Source: Balneolaceae bacterium
Lineage (GTDB): Bacteria > Bacteroidota > Rhodothermia > Balneolales > Balneolaceae
Length of the DNA: 44,066 nucleotides
NCBI GenBank assembly: GCA_007693395.1
Contig: REDS01000079.1
Span: 1-44,066 of the forward strand
Direction: 5' to 3'
The position numbers and the translations under genes were made by a program. This document shows, piece by piece, positions 1 to 9,002 of this stretch. Under the pieces are notes generated by a model, which worked only from the letters and a program-made list of their open reading frames with translations, searched no databases and was not told where the DNA came from. How positions within the stretch are numbered: the stretch's first letter is position 1; the number at the start of each line of letters is the position of its first letter.

Positions 1-402
1 ATACCGTCATTTGATGATTCATGAACTTTTATCAAGAAATGAAAGTGATTTTCTAAGAGGCAGTATGAGTATGTAGAAATATGATCGATAGTATATTTTT
101 GATACTTCTTGAGAAAAAACAGAAAGTTTTCTCTGCTCTCGAATAATCTTTCATTTCCCACGGCTCGGTTATAAATATGGTAAAATTTCCCGGGTTCAAA
201 TGGTTTTCCATATTTTGGGTAGCTATTCATATCTCTTGTTGATTACGAATCAGATCAAATATTCAGACGAAAATCTAAGTAATCTCATCAAATCAGACAT
301 GGTATTTCTACAATTTGCTACAAAATCATGTTCAGTGATTGAGGTTGATGTGGTTTTAGTAAGGTGATGTGTTTCGAGAAATACCATGTCTTTTTGGGGT
401 GC
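1..402. other. Gene-free left edge of window
   Basis: I see no convincing reading frame on either strand, and no RNA gene. The stretch is AT-rich. Its only clear structure is a perfect 15-bp inverted repeat at 295-309 and 377-391, listed separately. It may be the downstream region of the minus-strand ThuA-like gene and of a gene lying left of the window. Confidence 0.5.
295..391. repeat. Perfect 15-bp inverted repeat with 67-nt spacer
   Basis: AGACATGGTATTTCT at 295-309 is exactly complementary to AGAAATACCATGTCT at 377-391. The right arm ends 11 nt before the ThuA-like stop codon region. The minus-strand transcript could fold here, but the long spacer and lack of a T-run after the left arm argue against a simple terminator. 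It could be a remnant of a small inverted-repeat element. Confidence 0.55.
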
Positions 403-1356
403 TTAATCAGCTTTTAAAATGATATCTCCCGGAGTGATACTGGGCTTAAACTGTTCACCAAAACCAGCCGGGTTGGGTTCATACTCACCGATGATTTCGG
501 CGTCCAATCCATCTTCCGGAATTTCATCTTCGAGGCCGAGAGCCCAGAAGATCCCCTGAAGGGATAGTTGACGCATATTTTCATCAAAAAAATCATAAGG
601 ATGGCCAAGAGTAGTGAAAAACACACGACTTGTTCCGTGTTCTCCCTCGTAGTAGTGAACCCATGCAACGGTATGGGGATTATCAAAATAATCACCTCCG
701 GGTTCAGCTCCTTCTACCGCGCGTCCGTACAGCAACGGCTCCACATCATCTAAAAGGGTAGTTGCATGGTAGAGCCAGCTACGTACGTGAAAAGGTTCAA
801 TGCCGCGAAGAACAGGGTGAGCTTCTGATCCATCATGAATGAACACATCTGTTGAATTCTGCCCACCGTGATGGCTGATCCACGGCAAACCGAATACGTG
901 CTGCGGCCACTCAAAATCAAGATGGTGATTTGGGTGATCTTCTCCATAGCTAAAGGCATGTGTTGCTGTGCGAAAACCTGCCATTGGTCTGCCCGATTCG
1001 GCAAAATCAAGAATGTATTGAAGCTGACCTACAGGGAGATTCCGGAATCGGGTGTACATTACCACCATATCAGCATCTTCCAAAACATCCAGCCCTTCGA
1101 TGTTATCCTGCCGGTTTGGGTCAATAATGCCCTTACTCAATGCAAATGCAACGGTTACCCGAAATCCGTAGCGGTTAGCAAGAATCCGGGCAAGCATAGG
1201 CATACTCTCTTCGGATCGATACTCTTCATCACCCGTTACAAAAACGATGTGAGGAGCATCCTCATTTGGAAAATAGAAACTGGTTACAGGATCATCAGAT
1301 GCTTCACTTGTACAGGCAAAAATAATGAAAGATAAAAACGCAATGTATTTAATCAT
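403..1356 (-). CDS. ThuA-like domain lipoprotein
   Basis: The 317-residue protein starts with a short hydrophobic segment ending in a lipobox, with Cys15 as the likely lipidated residue (FAC-TSE), so it should be an envelope lipoprotein. The rest matches the ThuA-like family (class I glutamine-amidotransferase-like fold): a central sheet starting around residue 36, an HHGGQNST segment near residue 165, and a HATTLL segment followed by conserved VAWVHYYEG and TTLGHPYDFF stretches around residues 230-258. Family members accompany sugar-degradation genes, but the reaction is not established. It lies 33 bp downstream of the large SGNH/propeller protein on the same strand, so the two are probably co-transcribed. 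ThuA-like proteins often neighbour or fuse with this type of propeller protein. The substrate is unknown. Confidence 0.85.
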   Translation of the reverse strand: MIKYIAFLSFIIFACTSEASDDPVTSFYFPNEDAPHIVFVTGDEEYRSEESMPMLARILANRYGFRVTVAFALSKGIIDPNRQDNIEGLDVLEDADMVVMYTRFRNLPVGQLQYILDFAESGRPMAGFRTATHAFSYGEDHPNHHLDFEWPQHVFGLPWISHHGGQNSTDVFIHDGSEAHPVLRGIEPFHVRSWLYHATTLLDDVEPLLYGRAVEGAEPGGDYFDNPHTVAWVHYYEGEHGTSRVFFTTLGHPYDFFDENMRQLSLQGIFWALGLEDEIPEDGLDAEIIGEYEPNPAGFGEQFKPSITPGDIILKAD

Positions 1357-1389
1357 CGTAAAATATGGTTGAATTTTAGCACTATGATG

Positions 1390-4236
1390 TTACTCTAACA
1401 CTTCCATAACGCCCCGCATCAGCTCACCATGCCCCGGGAATGTGCAGATAAACTGATACCTGCCGGGAGCGGATGGAGCCGTAAATTCGAGGAGTTCATG
1501 TTCATTATGCCGAAGCAAGCGGCTGGCAATTAAAATATCAGGGCTATCGGGTACAAATTGAAGTTCAAAACCCTGCCCGCCCAGATCAATAGCCATCTGA
1601 TAGACCTCGTCAGCCTTGCCCGGTTTGGTAAAAAGGATATTGTGCGGCATGAAATCGGGGTTATCAAATGTAAGGCGAACGGGCTGATTGCTGCGAACGG
1701 TGAAACGCGCCACATCAAAACGCATCTGCTCTATAATTGCTCTGATTGTAAACTCCGCAATATCGTCATCGGTAAAATCGAGCTCCATCCCGGCGCGGTC
1801 GAAAGAATCGGCCAAAGGTATATCGGGGTCTGCATGGTGATGAACCGCTATCAAAGCAGGGTCGCGTTCATTCCAGAACCACTCCACCCGCTCTGCGGCA
1901 ATACGCGCATTCTCCTCCGGCGAATTGAGCAGATGATGCAGCAGTTCATGATTTTGCACATTATGCTGCTGATGCACCCATAGCGCCTCGAGCAGGGCGT
2001 GTGCATCATCATAATTGTGCGGATCAAATTGATCTGTCCATATCCGAACAGCAGAAATCACATCATCCGTATTTCGTCCGCTCAACTCTACACGAACCCT
2101 GTGGCGAATGCTGTTATCGGGGTGGGTTAGCAAATCCAGTAAGTTTTCAATCGGTTCATTGTAGATTGCAACGGGTTCAAGCAGGGGGCGGTTTTTAGCC
2201 GTGATTCTGAAAATTCGCCCGTGTGTGTGATCTCTCATCGGGTCGCGGAGATTGTGCTGCATATGGCCAATGATGGCGTTGTGCCAGTCGCTGATATAAA
2301 GGGCACCATCATTCCCAACAACTCCGTGAGTTGGCCGAAAGTTGGAGTCTGTGGAATAGAACAGGTCTGGAAGCTCTTCACCCCAAACCATGCCGTCATT
2401 ATAGGTTAACTCATACCTTTTGGCACCGAGGAACCCAATTACATTATAGATTAAAAAATTGTCTCTGAACTTTTCAGGGAAATGGCTTGTGGAAAGAACC
2501 TGATTTCCCGGAACAGGGCGCACGGTATGATCGAGAAGCGGACGTTTTTCAAAACGGTCTCCATCAAGATAAACCTGGTGTGCTGTGCCCATGGTGCCAT
2601 CTGTGATAAACTGATTTCCCCACTTATCAAAACTGATTCCGTGCGGGTTGTAAATATTTTCCACCACAAAATCGAACTCAAAAGTACGGGGATTGAAGCG
2701 ATAGAGGCCGGAAACATCCGATTCCATATTTTTTCGCCATGGAGTTTCCACATTGTTGAGATGAAACACCCCGCGCTGATAATAGATCCAGCCATCAGGC
2801 CCGTAGATTACATTGTTTGCAGTGTGATGAGTATCTGCCGAATCGATTGCGCCCATCAGGCGAATGGTAACATCAGCTTTATCATCTCCCGTAGTATCTT
2901 TCAGGAAAAGAATATCCGGCGCTGATACCACAATCACCCCGCCGTTCCAGAATTCGAAACCGGTAGGATTATGGATCTTCGCAAACGTGGTGGATTTATC
3001 CGCTACGCCATCACCGGTGGTATCTTCGAGGATTAAGAGTCGGTCGCTCATCTCTTTCATTGGTTCCCATTTGGGATAGGTTGACCAGGCCGCAACCCAG
3101 ATACGCCCCTTTGTATCAACCTGCATCTGCACAGGGTTCACCAGTTCAGGGAAGATCTCTTCTGATGCAAAAAGATTGGCCTGCAATCCCTCAGCGAGGG
3201 TAAGTTTTTGCAACGATTCTTCACCGCTCAGGTAGGTTGCATTACCGGTAAAATTGGTTTCAATTGGAGTGGGCGGTGGTACGTTGCTGTCATCAACGGT
3301 CAGTTCATTTCCACGCGCTTTTGCCCAGATCACCTCATCACGATTGGCGGTCATCACGTCGAGCATTACAAGTTCGTGTTGCAATGTTTCGTAGTTGCCG
3401 TGAAGCTCGGCCCGCCCACCCCAAACATCGTTACCGCTGGTGGCACGGTATCGGTTAAACCAGTGCCAGTTTTTATCAAGTACAGCTTCGCGGATATCGG
3501 CAATTCTGTTGGCCCGGCCCCGCGGTAAACCCCCAAAAAGATCATCCATAATTACCTGAGCAATTTGTTGGTTTCCCTCCGCTGAAAGGTGCACGCCGTT
3601 TATGGTTAAAGGCTCTTTAGATTGCATATACAAGCGTTGCGAAGTGTGAAACAGATCAACGAACGGGATGTCGTGATCAATTGAAACCTCCTGCATTACA
3701 TTCGTGATAGCAAGCAAACGCTGATTGTTTTCGGCGCCATCAGGCAGGTTTAGATCGTTCAGGTTCTCATGAGCAATTGGGGAGAAAAGCACTATTTTTG
3801 GTTCGGTTTCACCGTTGTAGCGCTGACTTCGGGTGTGCTCAATCCAGGCGATGAGGTGGGCGCGGAACTCTTCAGGCCTGTCATCAAAAGATTCGTTGTA
3901 GCCAATCATCGCAAATATAACATCAGCATTAACGCGTGAAAGGTGCGAATCGCTGTCACCAAAATTTTCGTGCGCCCTGGGCCGGTGGTGAATCTGATCG
4001 CCCGTAAAGCCAAGATTCCGTATCATAAGTTTGTGTTCGGGATAAATTGCATGGATGTAGGTTTCAAGCCAGCCATCGTGCTGCATTCTGTCGGCGAGAG
4101 AATTGCCAATAATAGCAATGGAGTCACCTTTCCGGAGCTCAATTTTTTTCTCGTGTGCACACCCAGTAGTCCAGATAATCAACAGAAAAAAAATTATGGC
4201 AGAGGAAGTGTAGCGGGAATAGATCATGGTAAACAA
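1390..4236 (-). CDS. SGNH + PVC-type propeller + HEAT + azurin-like cupredoxin lipoprotein
   Basis: This is a 948-residue multidomain lipoprotein with lipobox Cys26. Residues about 35-235 form an SGNH-hydrolase-like domain: block I IIGNSLAD at 42-49, LGFTGD at 75-80, GYNES at 112-116 and NGVHLS at 213-218. Residues about 340-680 form the beta-propeller of the planctomycete-type membrane-bound dehydrogenase family, with repeated DTTGDG-like and YGPDGWIYY motifs. Residues about 695-795 look HEAT-like. Residues about 840-948 are a cupredoxin with azurin-spaced type 1 copper ligands: His865, Cys931, His936 and Met940 (C-x4-H-x3-M). Related proteins usually end in a c-type cytochrome, but no CxxCH motif is present, so the copper domain may replace the haem as electron acceptor. 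That role is inference. It is probably the first gene of a unit with the ThuA-like lipoprotein. A start three codons later (Met4) is equally possible. Confidence 0.82.
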   Translation of the reverse strand: MFTMIYSRYTSSAIIFFLLIIWTTGCAHEKKIELRKGDSIAIIGNSLADRMQHDGWLETYIHAIYPEHKLMIRNLGFTGDQIHHRPRAHENFGDSDSHLSRVNADVIFAMIGYNESFDDRPEEFRAHLIAWIEHTRSQRYNGETEPKIVLFSPIAHENLNDLNLPDGAENNQRLLAITNVMQEVSIDHDIPFVDLFHTSQRLYMQSKEPLTINGVHLSAEGNQQIAQVIMDDLFGGLPRGRANRIADIREAVLDKNWHWFNRYRATSGNDVWGGRAELHGNYETLQHELVMLDVMTANRDEVIWAKARGNELTVDDSNVPPPTPIETNFTGNATYLSGEESLQKLTLAEGLQANLFASEEIFPELVNPVQMQVDTKGRIWVAAWSTYPKWEPMKEMSDRLLILEDTTGDGVADKSTTFAKIHNPTGFEFWNGGVIVVSAPDILFLKDTTGDDKADVTIRLMGAIDSADTHHTANNVIYGPDGWIYYQRGVFHLNNVETPWRKNMESDVSGLYRFNPRTFEFDFVVENIYNPHGISFDKWGNQFITDGTMGTAHQVYLDGDRFEKRPLLDHTVRPVPGNQVLSTSHFPEKFRDNFLIYNVIGFLGAKRYELTYNDGMVWGEELPDLFYSTDSNFRPTHGVVGNDGALYISDWHNAIIGHMQHNLRDPMRDHTHGRIFRITAKNRPLLEPVAIYNEPIENLLDLLTHPDNSIRHRVRVELSGRNTDDVISAVRIWTDQFDPHNYDDAHALLEALWVHQQHNVQNHELLHHLLNSPEENARIAAERVEWFWNERDPALIAVHHHADPDIPLADSFDRAGMELDFTDDDIAEFTIRAIIEQMRFDVARFTVRSNQPVRLTFDNPDFMPHNILFTKPGKADEVYQMAIDLGGQGFELQFVPDSPDILIASRLLRHNEHELLEFTAPSAPGRYQFICTFPGHGELMRGVMEVLE

Positions 4237-4345
4237 AAAAGGTGGATTGGGTTACATGAATAAGCACCGAGATTAGGGAATTTCATCACGGCATTCAACA
4301 ATTAATGCAGCGCTAATACTTCATGAAATGTTTATTCAAAGAGTC

Positions 4346-4353
4346 TATCTTTA
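4346..4353 (+). promoter_or_regulatory. Possible -7 element (TATCTTTA) of the MFS gene
   Basis: TATCTTTA fits the Bacteroidota -7 consensus TAnnTTTG at all but the last base and lies 33 nt before the ATG. I see no good -33 TTTG at the usual distance. The same TA[C/T]CTTT core occurs before serA, yajQ and the carA leader. Confidence 0.3.
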
Positions 4354-4378
4354 CCGGTCTGTAATTTGAACAACCATC

Positions 4379-5641
4379 ATGAATAAACCTGCCCTTGCTA
4401 CCGTGTTTCTGGTAGTGGTGATCGATCTCCTTGGCTTTGGAATTGTATTACCGCTGCTGCCTTTCTACGCGCAGGAATTTGCCGCTTCGGCCGTGATGAT
4501 TGGGCTGCTCTATAGTGTCTATTCATTTATGCAGCTTATTTTTTCGCCGATATGGGGCAGCTGGTCCGACAGAATAGGCCGAAGGCCCATCATGCTGCTC
4601 AGTACGTTTGGCGCGGTGATTGCCTATATCATTTTCGGGTTGGCCGAGTCGCTGGGCGTACTCTTCTTTTCGAGGGTAATTGCAGGAATGATGGGCGGTA
4701 ATATTTCCACAGCGCAAGCCTACATAGCCGATGTAACCGATAGCGAAAACCGTGCCCGCGGTATGGGGCTTATCGGGGCAGCATTTGGAATTGGTTTTGT
4801 GGTTGGTCCTGCAAGTGCCACGGCGCTTATTCATCCCGCTTTTCATGAGTTTGTGGCAAATGCCGGTTTTGTTCAGTTTGCCGAATGGATGGGTGAAAAT
4901 CGGTTTGCACTGCCCGGTTTTTTTGCCGCATTTCTGTCGCTATGCAGCTTTATGATGGTAATGTTTCTACTGCCTGAAACAGTGGATACATCCAAAGAGA
5001 GGCCTGCCGCTTTTAAGCGGCCAAGTGTTTTTACAACGCGCTTTTGGCGCCTGCTTAAAGAGCAGAAAGGAAAATCCTCAAGGGGGTATCTGATTCCGCT
5101 CGTTATTGGCTTTTTTCTTCTTTCATTTGGCGAATCGAGCCTGTACAGTTCCTTTCCGCTATTTGCCGAGGGGCAACTGAATATGACGGCCGAACAGGTA
5201 GGCGTTCAGTTTTTCTACATCGGGATAATTGCAGTGGTAGTGCAGGGTTTTTTAATAAAGCCGCTCACAAACCGGTTTGCCGAGGAGAAGCTCTTTATGG
5301 TTGGCAACGTGCTGATGGTAATTGGCCTTGGCTTAATACCCTTTGCGTACAACACAGTAACACTGGCACTTTTTCTTGGTTTGATGGCGCTCGGAAAAAG
5401 CCTCAATTCGCCAACTATCACAAGCCTTATATCGAAAGAAGCGGATGAAGATAATGTTGGCGCTGTGATGGGGGCGGCACAAGGTCTCTCAGGGCTTGGG
5501 CGCATGATTGGCCCTACGTGGGGCGGTGCTCTGTTTGCTGTTTACTTTGGGCTGCCGTTTGGAGCTACTGCTCTTATTGTAGCAACCACAATCTGGATTG
5601 CGATTGGGTTGATGAAAAAAGAGAGTGAAGTGCACCGGTAA
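4379..5641 (+). CDS. MFS drug/H+ antiporter, TetA/DHA1-like
   Basis: This is a 420-residue inner-membrane protein with about twelve hydrophobic segments, the normal size for the DHA1 group. The first segment contains a polar Asp (VVVIDLLGFGIVLPLLPFY). The loop between segments 2 and 3 carries the family's motif A, GSWSDRIGRRP at 60-70. A long cytoplasmic loop around residues 190-235 separates the two halves. The closest group by eye is the tetracycline/multidrug class of proton antiporters. Substrate cannot be read from sequence, and many environmental TetA-like proteins do not confer tetracycline resistance. It stands alone, divergent from the SGNH/propeller operon and followed by serA 120 bp later on the same strand. 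Confidence 0.85.
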   Translation: MNKPALATVFLVVVIDLLGFGIVLPLLPFYAQEFAASAVMIGLLYSVYSFMQLIFSPIWGSWSDRIGRRPIMLLSTFGAVIAYIIFGLAESLGVLFFSRVIAGMMGGNISTAQAYIADVTDSENRARGMGLIGAAFGIGFVVGPASATALIHPAFHEFVANAGFVQFAEWMGENRFALPGFFAAFLSLCSFMMVMFLLPETVDTSKERPAAFKRPSVFTTRFWRLLKEQKGKSSRGYLIPLVIGFFLLSFGESSLYSSFPLFAEGQLNMTAEQVGVQFFYIGIIAVVVQGFLIKPLTNRFAEEKLFMVGNVLMVIGLGLIPFAYNTVTLALFLGLMALGKSLNSPTITSLISKEADEDNVGAVMGAAQGLSGLGRMIGPTWGGALFAVYFGLPFGATALIVATTIWIAIGLMKKESEVHR

Positions 5642-5723
5642 AATCTGTTTACTGCTTGCCTGGCCATTCCAAAAGCACACATCATCTTTTTATTAACCAT
5701 TTCAGGATGAATACAGGTTTCTG

Positions 5724-5731
5724 TACCTTTC
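5724..5731 (+). promoter_or_regulatory. Possible -7 element (TACCTTTC) of serA
   Basis: TACCTTTC matches the Bacteroidota TAnnTTTG -7 pattern except for the last base and lies 38 nt before the serA start. No convincing -33 element is visible. Confidence 0.3.
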
Positions 5732-5761
5732 GTAGATATCACATAATCAAAGCGCAGAAAC

Positions 5762-6964
5762 ATGAGAGTATATATTGCCGATAAACTACCCGACGAAGCT
5801 GTAAGCCAGCTTAGCAAACTAAAACTGGATGTTGTATCAAATCCGAAAGCTACATCTGCCGAGCTTGATACTGGTATTGGTCAGGCGCAGGTTCTGATAG
5901 TTCGTTCCACTGTTGTAAGTGAGAACTGTATTAAAAACAGCCCCGAGCTAAGCCTTATAATCCGTGCGGGAGCCGGAGTGAATAACATTGATATGGATGC
6001 TGCAAGCAGTATGGGAATCTACGTAGCAAACTGCCCTGGGCAAAATTCTATAGCTGTTGCAGAGCTTGCAATGGGCTTAATACTATCTTTAGACCGTTTT
6101 ATTGCAGATAACGTATCTGATTTCCGGGCCGGAAAATGGAACAAATCCGTGTACAGTAAAGCTGATGGGATATACGGTAAGGTGTTAGGTGTAATCGGCA
6201 CCGGGCAAATCGGGCGTGAACTGATTAAACGTGCGCAGGCTTTTGGAATGCCGGTTGTGGCGTGGTCGCGATCTCTTACAGAAGAACTGGCTGAAAAGCT
6301 GGATATTGAACCTGCAGGAAGTATCAAAGAGGTTGCGGAAGTGTGTGATGTTCTATCCATACATCTTGCACAGAATGAGCAGACAAAAGGGATAATATCT
6401 AAAGAGGTGCTTGCTTCGCTAAAAGATGGTGCCATGGTAATTAATACATCGCGTGCCGGTGTGATTGATGAAGATGCACTTTTCCAGGAGCTGAAGGCGG
6501 GCAGGCTTCGGGCCGGGCTCGATGTGTTCAGCAACGAGCCGGAATTTAAAGAGGGGGAATTTTCATCCCGCTTTCAGGATATTAAAAACGTATACATTAC
6601 TCATCATACTGGTGCAAGTACAACCCAGGCGCAATCTGCAGTTGCCAATGATGCCGTGGACATTGTTCGCGGTTATGTGCAGGAGGGCCGTGTTCGCAAC
6701 TGGATAAACCGATGCGACCAGACCGAAGCGCCATGGCAGCTTGTTGTTCGCCACTATGATAAGCCTGGGGTAATTGCTAACGTAATGACGGAGCTGAAAA
6801 AAGCTGATATTAATGCTCAGGAGCTTACCAATGTAATATTCGATGGAAAACGGACAGCATGCTGCACTATTCAGCTTGCTTCGAAACCATCTGATGAAAT
6901 GATGGAGAGCATTCGAACACGCCAGGACGAAGTGATTAGTGCAACGTTGCTTCCGCGAACTTAG
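5762..6964 (+). CDS. serA: D-3-phosphoglycerate dehydrogenase-like, with ACT-like C-terminus
   Basis: This is a 400-residue D-isomer-specific 2-hydroxyacid dehydrogenase, predicted to oxidise 3-phosphoglycerate with NAD in the first step of serine synthesis. The Rossmann motif GTGQIG is at 146-151. The catalytic residues are Arg231 (NTSRAG), Glu259 (SNEP) and His282 (HHTGAST). Residues about 325-400 (VVRHYDKPGVIANV onward) resemble an ACT regulatory domain, which usually binds serine. The length is near that of E. coli SerA (410). No other serine-pathway gene is adjacent, although cysE and cysM, which use serine, lie 11 kb away. Another 2-hydroxyacid substrate is possible but less likely given the ACT-like tail. 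Confidence 0.85.
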   Translation: MRVYIADKLPDEAVSQLSKLKLDVVSNPKATSAELDTGIGQAQVLIVRSTVVSENCIKNSPELSLIIRAGAGVNNIDMDAASSMGIYVANCPGQNSIAVAELAMGLILSLDRFIADNVSDFRAGKWNKSVYSKADGIYGKVLGVIGTGQIGRELIKRAQAFGMPVVAWSRSLTEELAEKLDIEPAGSIKEVAEVCDVLSIHLAQNEQTKGIISKEVLASLKDGAMVINTSRAGVIDEDALFQELKAGRLRAGLDVFSNEPEFKEGEFSSRFQDIKNVYITHHTGASTTQAQSAVANDAVDIVRGYVQEGRVRNWINRCDQTEAPWQLVVRHYDKPGVIANVMTELKKADINAQELTNVIFDGKRTACCTIQLASKPSDEMMESIRTRQDEVISATLLPRT

Positions 6965-6987
6965 TAGATTTGTGTCTTAAACAACTA

Positions 6988-8244
6988 CTACGGCTGTGGG
7001 CGCTGAAGCCAGGTTTCGGGATTTACCATTCGGCTGCCTTCACCAATAAGGAAAAAGAGAACGGGCCCGCGGATAGAGTTTGAATCACCGGAAAGGCCAA
7101 TTGCATCACCTTTTCTGAGAACCTGATTACGGCGTACGAAGATATCACTAAGATTTCCATATGCGCTGTTATATCCCCCATGATTTACAAAAACCACATC
7201 ACCGTAGCCGGTCATATTTTGAATTCCGTAAACATAACCATCACTTACAACCTGAACTGTAGATCTTGGACTGGTTGAAATATCTATCCCAAGATTTTGT
7301 GTACGGGTATTGTAAACAGGGTGAATTCGCTCACCAAACCGCTCAGTAACGGTGCCATTTGCAACCGGCCATGGTAGCTGCCCGCGCTGTTCCCGAAATT
7401 GCGCTTGGAACTGGTTGATCTCATCTTCGCTTACAGCAATCTCCCGGCGAACAATTTCAGCTCCTGATGCTTCTGCACGGCGTAACCGATCCATTTCACG
7501 AAGAAGATTCTCCATGGTAGATTGCAGGTTTTCGCGCTGTTGCTGTGATTGATTTCTTCGCTGTTCAAGGCTCGAAATATCACCCTGCAAAGTTTGCACG
7601 ATGCGTTGCTGCTGTTGTTGCTGGCCTTCCAGATTGGTAGTCTCCTGCCGGATAGATGCAAGAGACTGCTCATTTCGTGCTCGGCTTGCTTGAAGATCGC
7701 GTTTTGTTTGTTCAAGACGGGCTTGTGTTTCCTCAATTTCCTCAACTTGCCGCTGCAGGTATTCATTAAACTGAGCCAGATAATACGAACGAATCATCAG
7801 TTGATTTAATGATGTAGCAGTGAGCAGCAGTGCAAGCTCCGTAGTTCGCCCATGTTTGTAGAGGTAAGTAAGTGTTGCCTGATACTGCTCAACCAGTTCA
7901 GCAAGCCGGCGTTCAAGCTGAGCCAGATTTCTTTCGATTAGTTGTGTCTCCTCAGCAATCTGATTCTGTTCGCGGTTCATCTGCCGCAGGCGCTCTCGTT
8001 GAAGAGAAATAAGGCGATTGAGTTCTTCGAATTGTCTGTAAATCTGATCGTACTCCTGGGAAACTTCATCAAGGCGGTTGGATAAATTTTCTATCTGACG
8101 ATCCAGATTTTCAATTTGAGAACGGGTGGATTGTTGCCTTTCAAGCAGCTGTGACCGCAGCTGATCGTACGATGTTTGCCCTATGGCAGAATCAGCCAGA
8201 AATAGAAGCAAAACCGATAAAATGATAAGGGACTGTTTAATCAT
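6988..8244 (-). CDS. EnvC-like murein hydrolase activator, coiled coil + degenerate LytM
   Basis: This 418-residue periplasmic protein has a signal peptide (about residues 1-22), long Q/E/R-rich coiled coils (about 27-130 and 160-285) and a C-terminal LytM/M23-like domain (about 292-415). The catalytic zinc site is incomplete: the HxxxD position reads NLGID (317-321), with Asn for His, and the LHFEI-type HxH strand reads LFFLI (396-400). As in E. coli EnvC, it is probably an activator of peptidoglycan amidases rather than an enzyme. The start overlaps the stop of the DUF4292 gene by 4 nt (ATGA), indicating translational coupling. The TPR-DUF4292-M23 order is a recurring Bacteroidota arrangement. 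It ends 23 bp from the convergent serA stop. Confidence 0.85.
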   Translation of the reverse strand: MIKQSLIILSVLLLFLADSAIGQTSYDQLRSQLLERQQSTRSQIENLDRQIENLSNRLDEVSQEYDQIYRQFEELNRLISLQRERLRQMNREQNQIAEETQLIERNLAQLERRLAELVEQYQATLTYLYKHGRTTELALLLTATSLNQLMIRSYYLAQFNEYLQRQVEEIEETQARLEQTKRDLQASRARNEQSLASIRQETTNLEGQQQQQQRIVQTLQGDISSLEQRRNQSQQQRENLQSTMENLLREMDRLRRAEASGAEIVRREIAVSEDEINQFQAQFREQRGQLPWPVANGTVTERFGERIHPVYNTRTQNLGIDISTSPRSTVQVVSDGYVYGIQNMTGYGDVVFVNHGGYNSAYGNLSDIFVRRNQVLRKGDAIGLSGDSNSIRGPVLFFLIGEGSRMVNPETWLQRPQP

Positions 8245-9002
8245 GGCCTGTAAATGGGAACGTCATCGGGCAGAATGATTGAAAGTTCGGGAAGTTCTGT
8301 GTTCACATCAAGCCGCTGCACCAATAAAGCAGCACGCGACTCACCATCTCTGCTGTAAATGGTTATTCTTCGCGGCAGACGGAAGCCTTCAATGGTTCCG
8401 TATCCATCGTATTCAATCCGACTGTACGGAGCATTGTAATTTTCAATTGCATGTACAACTTCAAGTATGGTTCCATCCGCCTTGCTGATATTCAAAATGG
8501 TACGGTTGGTGAGAAGCGCTACAAAGGTATCTCTGTCATTATAAATCTGCTCAACATCGTCTGCTTCAAAGGTATAGTTGATCAGATCAAGAATGTTAAT
8601 GGAAGCGATTGAACCCACACTGCTTAGGCGGCTATCGCGCAATGGTACTTTTTCAGCGATCCTGTCGATCCGATTGTAGATGAGCAGCGAATCCGAATCA
8701 ACAAAAATTTGCCCCCCTTCAATTCCCACACTGTTCCGTACAGTAATAAGGCTTTCCTTTCTGTTTGATTGAAACTGCAGGGTAACACGTTCACTGTTTC
8801 CCGGCTCGCTAACAATGGCACGGCCGCTGCCAGAGATGGTGAGCAGTGTTTCTGAGTAGTTTGGAACCATAGCTATAAGCTCTTCAGCCGTCAGGTCAGC
8901 CGGTTCCAGATCATCAAATGTGGTTAGTGTGCCGGGTGTGCTGCAAGCCGATACAATCAGCAGAAGAAAAAAAAGTACCGGTATGTGTTGGGATAATTTC
9001 AA
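8241..9002 (-). CDS. DUF4292 family lipoprotein
   Basis: The 253-residue protein has a signal peptide and lipobox ending at Cys20 (LIVSAC). The remainder matches the DUF4292 family of Bacteroidota envelope proteins, with a curved beta-rich fold resembling lipid-binding LolA/LolB-like domains: repeated strands such as ITISGSGRAIV, VTLQFQSN, GQIFVDSDSLLIYNR, and a late RRITIYSRDG stretch. Its molecular role is not known. It overlaps both neighbours by 4 nt (the TPR gene upstream, the EnvC-like gene downstream). The three products therefore probably act together at the cell envelope. The family assignment rests on remembered sequence features and gene order. Confidence 0.82.
   Translation of the reverse strand: MKLSQHIPVLFFLLLIVSACSTPGTLTTFDDLEPADLTAEELIAMVPNYSETLLTISGSGRAIVSEPGNSERVTLQFQSNRKESLITVRNSVGIEGGQIFVDSDSLLIYNRIDRIAEKVPLRDSRLSSVGSIASINILDLINYTFEADDVEQIYNDRDTFVALLTNRTILNISKADGTILEVVHAIENYNAPYSRIEYDGYGTIEGFRLPRRITIYSRDGESRAALLVQRLDVNTELPELSIILPDDVPIYRP

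Noticed and set aside
7580-7760. CAG/CTG-rich stretch suspected as a tandem repeat
   Set aside because: It encodes the glutamine-rich coiled coil of the EnvC-like protein and has no regular nucleotide period.
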